Assembly: GCA_934047225.1 (NCBI GenBank)
Contig: OW204011.1
Location: 14,892,339 to 14,956,338 of the forward strand
DNA length: 64,000 bases
Direction of reading: 5' to 3'
Source: Ypsolopha sequella
Taxonomy: Eukaryota > Arthropoda > Insecta > Lepidoptera > Ypsolophidae
The translations under genes and the position numbers were made by a program. The notes beneath the pieces were generated by a model that saw nothing but the letters and a program-made list of their open reading frames with translations, searched no databases and was not told where the DNA came from. Shown piece by piece: positions 42,181-52,099 of the stretch. Numbering within the stretch: position 1 is the stretch's first letter; each line of letters starts with the position of its first letter.

Positions 42181-45100
42181 ATGGGGGCAGCGCATTTCGC
42201 TGAAATGGCTATTGATATATCAACTGAAGACGAAGAAAGAAGAGTATGCGACTTCTCCAAAGAACTGCAAGCCCATTTCTTTTTCCAACTATGGTTAATT
42301 GCTATGTATGTTTCTATAGCAATCGTTTTAATTTTAACGTTTGCTAAATCAGTAAGTATATTTCTTTTCTTGGCACTTTACTAGCTTTTCGACCCGGCTT
42401 CGCTCGTTGTGGAACGACTTATGCTAAGTTATATTTAATTATATTTATTTTATTTTCATAGTTATTTATTTACAGTTTTCAGCTAGCTGTGTCACCTGCA
42501 CAGTTTTCAGCTAGCTGTGTCACCCGCACAGTTTTCAGCTAGCTGTGTCACCTGCACAGTTTTCAGCTAGCTGTGTCACCTGCACAGTTTTCAGCTAGCT
42601 GTGTCACCTGCACAGTTTTCAGCTAGCTGTGTCACCTGCACAGTTTTCAGCTAGCTGTGTCACCTGCACAGTTTTCAGCTAGCTGTGTCACCCGCACAGT
42701 TTTCAGCTAGCTGTGTCACCCGCACAGTTTTCAGCTAGCTGTGTCACCTGCACAGTTTTCAGCTAACTATGTCACTTGCACAGTTTTCAGCTAGCTGTGT
42801 CACCCGCACAGTTTTCAGCTAGCTGTGTCACCTGCACAGTTTTCAGCTAACTATGTCACTTGCACAGTTTTCAGCTAGCTGTGTCACCTGCACAGTTTTC
42901 AGCTAACTATGTCACCTGCACAGTTTTCAGCTAACTGTGCCACCTGCACAGTTTTCAGCTAACTATGTCACCTGCACAGTTTTCAGCTAACTGTGCCACC
43001 TGCACAGTTTTCAGCTAACTGTGTCACCTGCACCGTTTTCATATCATATCATATCATATCATTTATTCATCAGAATGGGTGGCCAATTTCTGCGGTATAA
43101 AGATCTGCTTAACCGCCACATGAAGAAATGTGCAATAGACCCAGCACAGTGGGAAACACTGGCAGCAGACAGACCGCATTGGAGGCAGGCTGTGAACACT
43201 AAGGTGTATGCTTTCGAGTCGATTAGACGCGCTGAGCTCGACACAAAACGAGACCAGCTTAAGGCCCGACCACCAGTGGGCATGAATTATAATATAGTTG
43301 GAGGGGTGCTGACGTACAGTGAATGTGGTCGCACGTTCACTGCAAAAATCGGCTGCGTCAGCCACGTGAGGGCTCACCAGCGCCACCCTGAAGAAATTGA
43401 ACAATATACTTATTCTATATTAATATTGATCTTGATTATTAATATATTAATAGTGATCTTGTCCGATCAACCAGTTTAAACATAAACGGGTTGTCGAATA
43501 GATCGGGTAGGAGGGTGTTGGGGCTGCCGCGGAGTCTGTACAGCAAGGGGGAGGTTATAATATCCAACCACGAGTCGAACTCCTAGGAAACAAAATACTC
43601 GCAGCTTTTTTCGGTCCACCAGTAACGAAGATAGGGGGGGGGGAAATAATTTTTTGTTGTTTTTCAAAGATTTATCGAAATCAGCAATGGCGTGCACAGA
43701 ACTTTCTTCCGGAAAAGCAACGACGAGAAGGTCAAGTTTGACAATAAAAAATACACAAAAAAAAATTAAATAACACCTTGAAAAAAAAATGTTTGTATGG
43801 AAATTGTCACTCTTTGTTGTAGCTTTTCCAGGACTTTGCCACTCCCGGCGGTCATCCTGGAAGAATTGCCCATACTCACACACGCTGGGTAGGCGGGTTG
43901 GTGAGCGCGGTGCCGGAACTCTCGGACCAGTGACGCCGCTGCCCATTACAAGTCTGTTCCATATAAGGCCCGGCTATTAGGGATGGATATACCGCCATTC
44001 ACCGGTCCCAGGCATGGTGGGCCTCCTGGTTTTTTGCCTTTGAGCTGTCCTCTTACTCTCCCCTGAATTACTTCGATGGGGTCTCCAAGTAAGATGGTGG
44101 TACCTCCACAGTCGAGCCCAGCATTAGCTCTACCACCTGTCTATTAACATTTCAGGAGTAAATACACAAATTAGGCATTTTGTTTTTGTTACAGCGACGG
44201 AAACTGATCTGGGCAGATATAGTGAATGTAATGTTCATAATACAATGGTTTGCTTCATTGATACTGTTACTGGAGTTTATCATAGTGAAGACAAATAATA
44301 AGACTTGGAAGTGGCGTAAATGTGGCATCCTCAATTTACTATACCTGACTTCTTTTTGCGTTGCTTTCGCATGTAAGTACACTGGACTAACCCTTGGTTT
44401 CTGAAAGGCCAATCAATGTTAACAGTAGATTAAAAAATAATTATCTGCGGATTAAGCCAGAAAAAGTGGGAATTTTACATTGAAATCAAAAATTAACTAA
44501 GTTAATTATTGATTCATCACTATTCAGACTTCATATATGCTTTATTTTCACCGTTATTTGCGGTTAAAGTTTTTTTAATCTACTGTTAACTTTGATTGGC
44601 CTATCAGAAACCGGGGGTAAAGCTATTATATTTTTGTGAGTGATTTATTTGTATTCCTAATTAATAGTAGTTTATGCTGCAAGGGCGAAAAGGAATAAAT
44701 TACGAGGACGGTTATTGCTCTTACGCCCATGTATCATACTATGTTTTTCATTGCATAGTGTGAGGAAATAAAACAAATAATATAATCTTGTGAACTTTAA
44801 ATTATGATTGGCTCAAAAGGACTGAATCCAGAGCCGTTAAACAGTGTAAAAAAAAAGTATAAAATTTATGGTACACAGGAAAGGCTGCAGGTTAGCCAAC
44901 CATTATAAATAAATAAAAAAAAAATAATAATAAAGCCCTAGGGCAAAATAATCGACTTTCTGTTCGGTTTTGATGCATAAAAAGTGGGCCTTTACGAGTA
45001 TTACGAGCACTTGCAGTGAAAAATTATTGTATTATATCTTTATTCGTTATTGTACGTACACACATACATATAATTATTTAAAAGACGATGTAGACATGGA

Positions 45101-45891
45101 GAGGGAACGCAGAGCATTGTCAGTCCGGGCGAACATGCTGGCCCGCAGGTTCTACCGATGTACAGATGCAGTGAAAATTACTTTATGCACATCACTGTGT
45201 TCGGCGGCCCTGTGGTTCAGCTATACCAAAAAGGCTTACAATGCTCTGCGTATCCAACACCGCGTTCCGATTGACGACATAATCGATTTTATCGCGTCAA
45301 CGGCCATTCCGAGTCAGAGTTAGCGCGATAACGATAGCACCACAATGGCCGCTATGACGTCATAGATGACATCATAAACGACGCCATGTTGTGCTATCAT
45401 CGTCCATGCTTTAGAGCGTTTGCACTGTTAGTGATATATGAAAAGTGACAGCCGCCTGGCGGAAATTTAAAATTATGAACAATAAAAACAATAAAAAAAT
45501 TATGAAAAAAATTTTATATCACTTTGTATTGGAAATTTTCACTCTAAGGTAGACATTGTCTACCCTGACGTCTTACAAAATTTTTTTTTCAAAGTGATAT
45601 TTAAATTTTTTCATATTTTTTCATTGTTATTCTTGACCAGATGCTTGCTTTTCCAGCAAAAAGTTCTGTGCACGCCACTGATATTCTATCACTATTGTTG
45701 ATCAAAACTTCCAAAATGCAATATTTTTTTCAATAAAACAAAAAAAAAACGTTTTCCAGCCTTCTTTTTTTCATGTAAGTCTCTCATTACGTTGCTAAAT
45801 AATTAAAGGCTTTTTTTTTTCAGTGAATCCTTGCATAATTTTCTTTGTGAACTCGTTCGGAAATCTGCCGTATCTAGCATCATGGTGGTGA
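42181..45891 (+). CDS. unrecognised 138-residue multi-pass membrane protein, three exons
   Basis: Exons: 42178-42351 (ATG at 42181), 44195-44372 and 45824-45891. All borders are canonical: TTTCAG before exon 1, GTAAGT after exons 1 and 2, TTACAG and TTTTTTCAG before exons 2 and 3. The phases 0 and 1 fit, and the joined frame is open to TGA at 45889-45891. The first 35 residues are polar and acidic (STEDEERRVCDFSKELQ). Three hydrophobic segments follow: FQLWLIAMYVSIAIVLILTF, VMFIIQWFASLILLLEFIIV and LNLLYLTSFCVAFALNPCII, with a basic loop RRKLIW and a second WKWRKC. I do not know the family. The ATG may be internal, since the frame is open to the preceding acceptor; a further upstream exon, coding or 5' untranslated, is likely. 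The first intron holds a minisatellite and an RTE LINE tail. Confidence 0.7.
42473..43033 (+). repeat. 28-bp minisatellite, about 20 copies
   Basis: Unit CAGTTTTCAGCTAGCTGTGT plus CACCTGCA, repeated head to tail. Variant units (CTAACTATGTCACTTGCA, CTAACTGTGCCACC) cluster toward the right end. It lies in the first visible intron of the membrane-protein gene. Confidence 0.95.
43074..43410 (+). pseudogene. RTE-type LINE C-terminal fragment
   Basis: The frame GGQFLRYKDLLNRHMKKCAI, WETLAADRPHWRQAVNTKVY, FESIRRAELDTKRDQLKARP and SECGRTFTAKIGCVSHVRAH is the extreme C terminus of RTE-like LINE proteins: the RYKD..K.H+K motif, W..LA.DR..WR, FE..RR..L..KR, and a zinc-finger-like C..C...F.S+IG..SH.R.H. 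The first finger cysteine is replaced (SEC). The fragment is 5'-truncated; the ORF continues into AT-rich 3' DNA. An (ATATC)n run at 43041-43063 precedes it and is the tail of a different LINE. Confidence 0.8.
43480..44019. other. repeat-rich, no gene
   Basis: A long frame at 43476-43946 (minus) has no recognisable domain and overlaps repeat-like DNA. GAAATCAGCAATGGCGTGCAC (43678-43698) recurs inverted at 45674-45694, marking another dispersed repeat. Confidence 0.35.
44020..44142 (-). repeat. dispersed GGTGGTACCTCC repeat, uninterrupted copy
   Basis: CTGTCCTCTTACTCTCCCCT ... AAGATGGTGGTACCTCCACA ... CCAGCATTAGCTCTACCACC. This is the empty-site version of the locus at 33370-33656. Confidence 0.65.
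44660..45015 (-). mobile_element. MITE family A, inverted copy
   Basis: Starts TAATAGTAGTTTATGCTGC and ends TTTACGAGTATTACGAGC; full counterpart of 29155-29582 in reverse. It lies in the second intron of the membrane-protein gene. Confidence 0.8.
45085..45262 (+). pseudogene. LINE RT C-terminal fragment, third copy
   Basis: DDVDMERERRALSVRANMLA, RRFYRCTDAVKITLCTSLCS and AALWFSYTKKAYNALRIQHR match the split LINE at 35925/40231. The run after KITL is shortened, and the match ends at 45262. Confidence 0.8.
45472..45638. repeat. AT-rich hairpin (MITE-like)
   Basis: AACAATAAAAAAATTATGAA ... TTATATCACTTTG against CAAAGTGATATTTAAATTTT ... TCATTGTTATT, with a GGTAGACATTGTCTACC palindrome at the centre. 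Confidence 0.7.
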
Positions 45892-46207
45892 AACAATTCT
45901 AAATGGAAGAATTTTAAAACTAACTAAGCTCTGTACTCTGTAACTTGTCTTGGTTAAGTAAAAACGTTAGAAGAGAACTTCTTATCTTATTATTTTCTTG
46001 TTTATGGCTTCTGATAACTTCTTATCTTTTGCAAGTAGCATTTCTTAAGTCAACAAAGAGCATACACTTTTAAATGATCTATGTTTTCAAGGTCTAAATA
46101 GTTTGTATGTGGGTTTGTAATAGCCAATTTAAACTTCAAGAATAGAATATCTAAAGGCTCCCCCGAACACTTATTATTTTTTTTTCTCATAAGACTCCAT
46201 CGGTGTT

Positions 46208-46433
46208 AGAGATATACTACTCTAACATGGCCCACCCCTCCAAAATTCAAAGAGGTTGAATGTATTTGTGAAAGTATTTATAAAGCGCCACCAAGGTTCA
46301 CAACGCGGCGGCTGCCGGACTGGTACTGAAGATGAATACTTACAAGTACATACAAACTCCTTCGTAAGTATGTGACTTCACATATTGAAACAGGAATTTG
46401 GAGGGGCGGGCCATGTTAGCGTAGTTTATCTCT
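46208..46433. repeat. hairpin with 40-bp arms
   Basis: AGAGATATACTACTCTAACA...CCCACCCCTCC against GGAGGGGCGGGCCATGTTAG...TATCTCT. Directly abuts the next hairpin. Confidence 0.75.
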
Positions 46434-46434
46434 A

Positions 46435-46557
46435 CTACAAAACGGTGTTTAACTTTAGACAGTGTTTAAATCTGTTGCTGTCACTTTTTTACGATATGAA
46501 AGAAAAGGCGACAACAACAGATTTAAACACTGTCTAAAGTTAAACACCGTTTTGTAG
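46435..46557. mobile_element. TA-flanked 123-bp hairpin MITE with perfect 42-bp arms
   Basis: CTACAAAACGGTGTTTAACT and its exact inverse AGTTAAACACCGTTTTGTAG form the ends, with TA at 46433-46434 and 46558-46559. The arms match through TTTAGACAGTGTTTAAATCT. Confidence 0.88.
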
Positions 46558-46731
46558 TAACACAGCATAAGTATTAGATTTTAAGTTAGTGCCTAAAATG
46601 CTTATTTAAGGAACAAAATTTGTAAGAGCGTATCGCCAACAAACTGTTTAGCAGTTTAGCGAATATTGTGTACTGTAACTTGTGTAAAATATAATAAAAA
46701 AAACATATATTATGTTTATTTTGCGAAATTA

Positions 46732-47036
46732 GAGTGCAATACAAACTAGAAAATATCAATCAGAAACAAATCCAAAGACAAGAATTTGAAAAAATTCCCC
46801 GGGCCAGGATTCGAACCTGCGACCTCTTGTTATCAAGACAAGCGCGCTATCAATTGCGCCACCGAGGTTCCTACCTAGACCGGCGAATTCTTCCATCATA
46901 GTTGTCCACTGTTATTTTTGCATCTGCTTGATATACTAGCTTGTACTGCACATACAGAACGCTCACGAGGGCGTTTTTTCTAATTCTTGTCGTTGGATTT
47001 GTTTCTGATTGATATTTTCTAGTTTGTATTGCACTC
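46732..47036 (-). mobile_element. MITE with 57-bp inverted ends carrying a tRNA-like core
   Basis: GAGTGCAATACAAACTAGAA runs from 46732 and its inverse ends at 47036. The ends match over about 57 bp with one mismatch and TA flanks both sides. Between them, on the minus strand, lies a tRNA-like stretch with GGTGGCGCAATTGATAGCGC and GTCGCAGGTTCGAATCCTGG. It has a 4-bp D stem and a 5-bp anticodon stem, but one mismatch in the T stem and one in the acceptor. The related block at 19150 lacks the MITE ends. Confidence 0.85.
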
Positions 47037-47264
47037 TAATAATATAAAAAAAAAACTTAAAACCAACACCAACTTTACGCCTGTATTTTCTTAAGATTTA
47101 TACAAAAGGTAAAAACTGAATGTGAAGTCAATAGCTTAATTTCTTCATATTTTTTTTCATAGTTAAGTATTATCAAGCGACATCTAACTACGTCTTTATA
47201 CAGCCCAAAGAACAAAATTTTATGAAACCTTGATTGCCTCGTTTTTACGCAAAGTTTAGAAAGT

Positions 47265-47532
47265 TATACAACGTGTAACAGAAAGGTGTAACCATATTTG
47301 AAGAGCTTATTCAGTCAATGGTAAAGAACAACTTTTACTGAGGAACAAACCCTGTATCTCGAAAAAAAAAAAACTTTTTCATAAAAAATGCAATGCCGCT
47401 AGACTGAAATGTATGGAAGGGCAGATATTTTTTTTGAGATTTCAGGGTTGGCTCCATAGTAACAGTTGTTCTATAACATTGACTGAATAAGCTCTTCAAA
47501 TATGTTTACACCTTTCTGTTCCACCTTGTATA
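47265..47532. mobile_element. TA-flanked hairpin MITE, TACAACGTG family
   Basis: TA|TACAACGTGTAACAGAAAGG left, CCTTTCTGTTCCACCTTGTA|TA right. Arms share GAAGAGCTTATTCAGTCAAT. The centre contains GGGTTGGCTCCATAGTAACA, shared with the element at 62566. Confidence 0.85.
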
Positions 47533-47879
47533 ATTTTTATATATTGCAGACGTCGTTTATATACAGACGTCGTTCATGTAAAGAAAACTAAGTTTATACA
47601 CTTTTCTATAAATAAACAGTTACCGTTTCATGGAAAACAGTTTTTACCAGAAACCATTTCACAAAGTCGGCGCTTCTTGAATATTTCGCCATCTTGCACC
47701 TGAGAGATAGGTCGGAGTGTGGTTTGGGGGGAAGGGAAACATATAGAGATGTGTGCAAAGTTTCATTGAGATCAAAGCCATCAGGACGTCACAAACATCT
47801 AAAGCATATAGGGCAACTGAGCGGGATGGCCAACCTTAAAATAAGTTTTGATTTAAACGTTACTTCCAGGGCACCAGCC

Positions 47880-48327
47880 CCCCTATTCTGTAACTTTGGT
47901 TGCCAACTGAACTGGGTGCGTATCATCAAAAACATAGATAAAAACAGAAATTTAAAAAATTCCTTTAGTGGGTATTGACCCATTAACGAACTGTGACGTC
48001 ACTTCAAGTGCAAATATATCCTTAGACCAGCGTTTCTTAACCTGTGATCCGCGGACCCCTGGGGTCCGCAGCCTAATCTATGGACCATTTAACAATCGTA
48101 TGAAAAAGTATATATTTTTTGTAATTTGTAGAACTAAAATAAATGGCCTGAAATTTATTGCTGATTTTTTATTAAGTGGTTCCTTAAAATTGTGCTTGAT
48201 TTCTTAAGGGGTCCGTGGAGAAAAAAGGTTGAGAAACGCTGCCTTAGACAATCGGAGTTCGATATATATCTATGTTTTTGATGATAGGCACCCAGTCCAG
48301 GTGGCAACTAGAGATACATAATAGGGC
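47880..48327. mobile_element. hairpin MITE carrying a nested hAT MITE
   Basis: CCCTATTCTGTAACTTTGGT ... TATCATCAAAAACATAGAT at 47880-47940 faces ATCTATGTTTTTGATGATAG ... GATACATAATAGGG at 48267-48327. The hAT element at 48028-48241 lies between the arms. Confidence 0.75.
48028..48241. mobile_element. hAT MITE with perfect 8-bp target duplication
   Basis: The ends CAGCGTTTCTTAACC and, inverted, CAGCGTTTCTCAACC are typical hAT termini. CCTTAGAC is repeated exactly at 48020-48027 and 48242-48249. The interior contains GGACCCCTGGGGTCCGCAG. No coding frame. Confidence 0.93.
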
Positions 48328-48329
48328 AG

Positions 48330-49010
48330 CAGTTCTTAAACAAGTTCTGGAATTAAACATCAAAAGACAAAGTACCTTTTAATTACAGTGATGTAGTTTA
48401 TAAAATAAAACAAGGACTTGACCATATTTTCAGAATTTTATTTAAAATATCTTTATGACTATAAAATATCAGTAAAAATTATACCTACCTACATACATAT
48501 ATACCTACCTACATTTTGAGAATATCTGTTTTCAAAATACATCAAAATCAATCAATGAAGACCAAAAGTGGTTCAAATTCGAATCAGTAGTACCGTATAG
48601 ACAAAGAGTTGTAGCGACAATTAATAAAGTATTATATTAAGCTTTCGTAGTCAAGATTTATATCGAATGAATAAACAGTAAACACTGTTCAAAACTCAAT
48701 ACTTTATAGACTTTTAACTTGATTATGTTTATGATTGATTATTTGGTCCCTGTTTGTGACAGTAAAATCTTTTTCTACAGTTAATTAAATTATATAATGG
48801 ACTCTATCATGAATTTAAAAGTACGGCGTACTTCAAGAAACCAGATCTTTATAATTTTCATGTTTTTTGTAATGTCTCGAAACGAGATACCACCGATATT
48901 AATAGCGATATATGACGCTGTGAAATAACAGTGTGACTACCCAAATAACGTTAAAATAACGTTATGTTTAACGGTATTTCTAAGTCTGTTTGAAACTTTA
49001 ATGTAAAAGG
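48330..49010. other. no gene recognised
   Basis: AT-rich sequence 3' of the serine protease homologue gene. AAATAACGTTAAAATAACGTTA at 48942-48964 and AATAACGTTATTATAACGTTA at 49864-49884 are similar short palindromic motifs. AATAAA signals for the gene were not singled out. Confidence 0.35.
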
Positions 49011-49017
49011 AACGTTA

Positions 49018-51952
49018 TTAGAAAGAATAAACGGAAGTGTCGTATCCTTTGCCGGCGACCGCGTTGTCCACCCATTCGCGCAGGTTGGACACGTCAACAT
49101 AGACGCCGGGGGTGCCATCCGCGCCGCAGCCGATGCCCCACGCCACGATGCCGCTCTGCATGTACCGTCCAGGCTCCAACTGACACAATAATACAAAAAA
49201 TATGTACTTTTTATACAATGGGCGTATGGAAATTGTTGATGAGCTAAAGCTGCCTTAAAGGGTGAAATAAGGATAGTGACAGGAAGTGAGGCAGAGGTCA
49301 GTGGTCGCATCTGCAGTAACCAGTGATCGTATCTGCAGTAACCAATGATCATATCTCCATTAACCAATGATCGTATCTGCAGTAACCAATTATCGTATCT
49401 GCAGTTATCAGTGGTCGTATCTGCAGTAACCAATGATCATATCTCCATTAACCAATGATCGTATCTGCAGTAACCAATTATCGTATCTGCAGTTATCAGT
49501 GGTCGTATCTGCAGTAACCAGTGGTCGTATCTGAAGTAAGCAGTGGCCGTAACTGCAGTAACCTTTGGTCGCATCTCTGTTTACGCTACTCGGGTAGCAG
49601 TCTTTCATACAATCTAAATAAAGTAAATAAATGTGAATAAGAAACTCACGTCAATAGGACAGACGAGAGGTGAGCCACCGTCACCCTTGCATGTGTCTTT
49701 GTCCTTCTCGCCGCCTGCGCACATAAAGGAAGAGTGCAGCTGGAATACGGGACCGAGACGCGTGCGCCGAAGCGCCGCTTGGCACGTGCTGTGTTTCACC
49801 ACGGGGACCTCCAACTGTGGATGAATATATGAACATCGTCACACACTTTGAAATAACGATATAAATAACGTTATTATAACGTTACTTTAAGTCAAGTTTC
49901 AATGCTATTATATCAATGAGGTTATACTTGGTGTTAAGATGAAGTAGCGGAAGCCGGAAACTGGCAAATGAAATACTTGAAAGTGAAAGTGAAAGTGAAA
50001 GTGAAAAGTATTTATTTGCCACAAGAAAGAAACACACGCACAGAGAAAACAAAAATTAAATAAAGTGGCAAAAAGGGCCAAACTCAGCAAATGCTGCTAG
50101 TTGCAAGCAACTGACAGCGCTGGTTTTCAGTTTGTCCCATTTTTTACAAATAACAGAAACTTCATATGAAATTTCACGATTTCTCGTTAATTTATGATAC
50201 TATGTTACCGGTTATGGGCATTCGTTTGATTCATCTTGTTTATAAACATAGCCAATAACCCCTTCACCAACGCACCTTCTTCAGTATAACTTGGTAGCGT
50301 CCTTCCTTCTCGAAGTGGTCCTTCCCCCACCCTGAGGCAAAGCACCTAGTGCCCTCCCTCACTTTTTCCCGGGGAGGGGGGAGACAGGCAAGCGCTACAT
50401 TTGGTGCCAAGTCCATGGGGGCGCTCAGGAATAATACCGCGATGTCGTAGAACAGGTTTCCTGGGAATTAATAAAGATATTTTTTCTTTATTTTTTGATT
50501 TTTAAAATGTAATGTCTGTCTGTCTGTGCAATCACTTATAACTTGGAAACCGCTTAATGGATTTTGATCCACCTTTCATTGTTAACGTTTAACGTCAGTG
50601 GCTTCGCGCAAAGTGCATAACTTAACTTGGTTATTCTTGTTTAGAAATTTAAAATTGAAAAGCATTTTGATCTGTGCTATTTGATGCCAATATTAGTGAG
50701 TTTATATTATATTATATATTATATAATTTATTAGTGAGGTTTATAAAACAAGAATTTGAAATTGTATACAAAATTAATAGTCATGATCTTTTCTAAACCA
50801 ACTTAAAATGCTGTTTTAACATTGTTTGGACAAGATCATGAGTCTTCAAACTCATTCTTTATAAACCTCATTTACACTGAACTATTTGTGCTAACTAAAC
50901 AAGAAATACAAAGTCAAGTTATGCACTTTGCGCAAAGCAACTGACGTTTAAACTTAAGGTAGAGCATTTCTCTGAAAAGGTTTTAGAGTATGTTTTATCA
51001 CGCTATGACGAAAGAGAGCAGCGCAATGAGAGTTTTAGTGAAACATGTGGAAGGTTCGCCCTAGCGAAGTCGATGGTCGAGGTTTCAAATCACCCACTAG
51101 TACCTAATAAAATACATTGTTACAACCCGATGGGGTATCAGTGTTCACAGTCTACACTTGTGCACCCACGTTTCAACGACTCGTATTACATCCCAACGTG
51201 AGGGGTGGTGAGTCTTATCAAATATGGACCAAAATCTCATACGTCTTCCGATATACGCAGACCGAACGGTAATGTTTAACTGGATTTAAATAGCAAAATA
51301 ATTTTTATACAAGATCTAACTCGCCAAGATCAAGGAAAGTGGAATTAAATGTTGACGAAAACTTGGCTAAGCACCCAACTAACACACAAGCTGCTTTATT
51401 CGCTTCTGTAAATCCTCTTGGACGCAAAAGAGGGTTATAAAAGCGGTGAAATTTACTTGCAGACATAGTAAAACGTTAGCTAATGCTCTCAGCAATTGTT
51501 GAAGCTTTGAGGTGCAGAAAAGAGTTAGTAAATGCTATTTTAGCGATTTACAACTCCAATAGGCAGTAATAGTATGCTTTGGAAATATAAAAGTGTAATC
51601 ATAACGCCAATGTATGGCAGCCGTATATCCGATATTACTAACTCCGATACAAGAATTAAGCACGCACAGTTGAGTTTAAATACTCTCGTAGAGTTACATA
51701 ATGCTTAAATGGAGTCTATTAGAGTTTATGTTCTCCTAATTCAGTTAGAATTTGCCATTTTAGACCAGTAACACAAGAGCGATTTATATTTCTATTATAC
51801 GTGACATCGCCGTATAGGTGCGAGTAAGACTCGTGCCTTGAGTGTTCCGTACACACTTTATCAATGAAATTCATGTTTTTTGTTAAATTAGCTTTTCAAA
51901 TAATTTATAATAATTTATAATAATTTAAAATAATAATAATAATAATAATAAT

Positions 51953-52032
<80 letters not shown>

Positions 52033-52067
52033 TGATGATGATGATGATGATGATGATGTTGATGATG

Positions 52068-52099
<32 letters not shown>

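Noticed and set aside
42473..43033. Possible CRISPR-like regular array
   Set aside because: Units are contiguous 28-mers with no unique spacers, in a eukaryotic intron; it is a minisatellite.
43476..43946. 156-codon minus-strand open frame
   Set aside because: No domain, composition drifts along its length and it overlaps dispersed repeats on both sides.
46796..46870. Possible tRNA gene on the minus strand
   Set aside because: Stem mismatches, no clear isotype and location inside a MITE with a diverged relative at 19150 argue for a tRNA-derived repeat.
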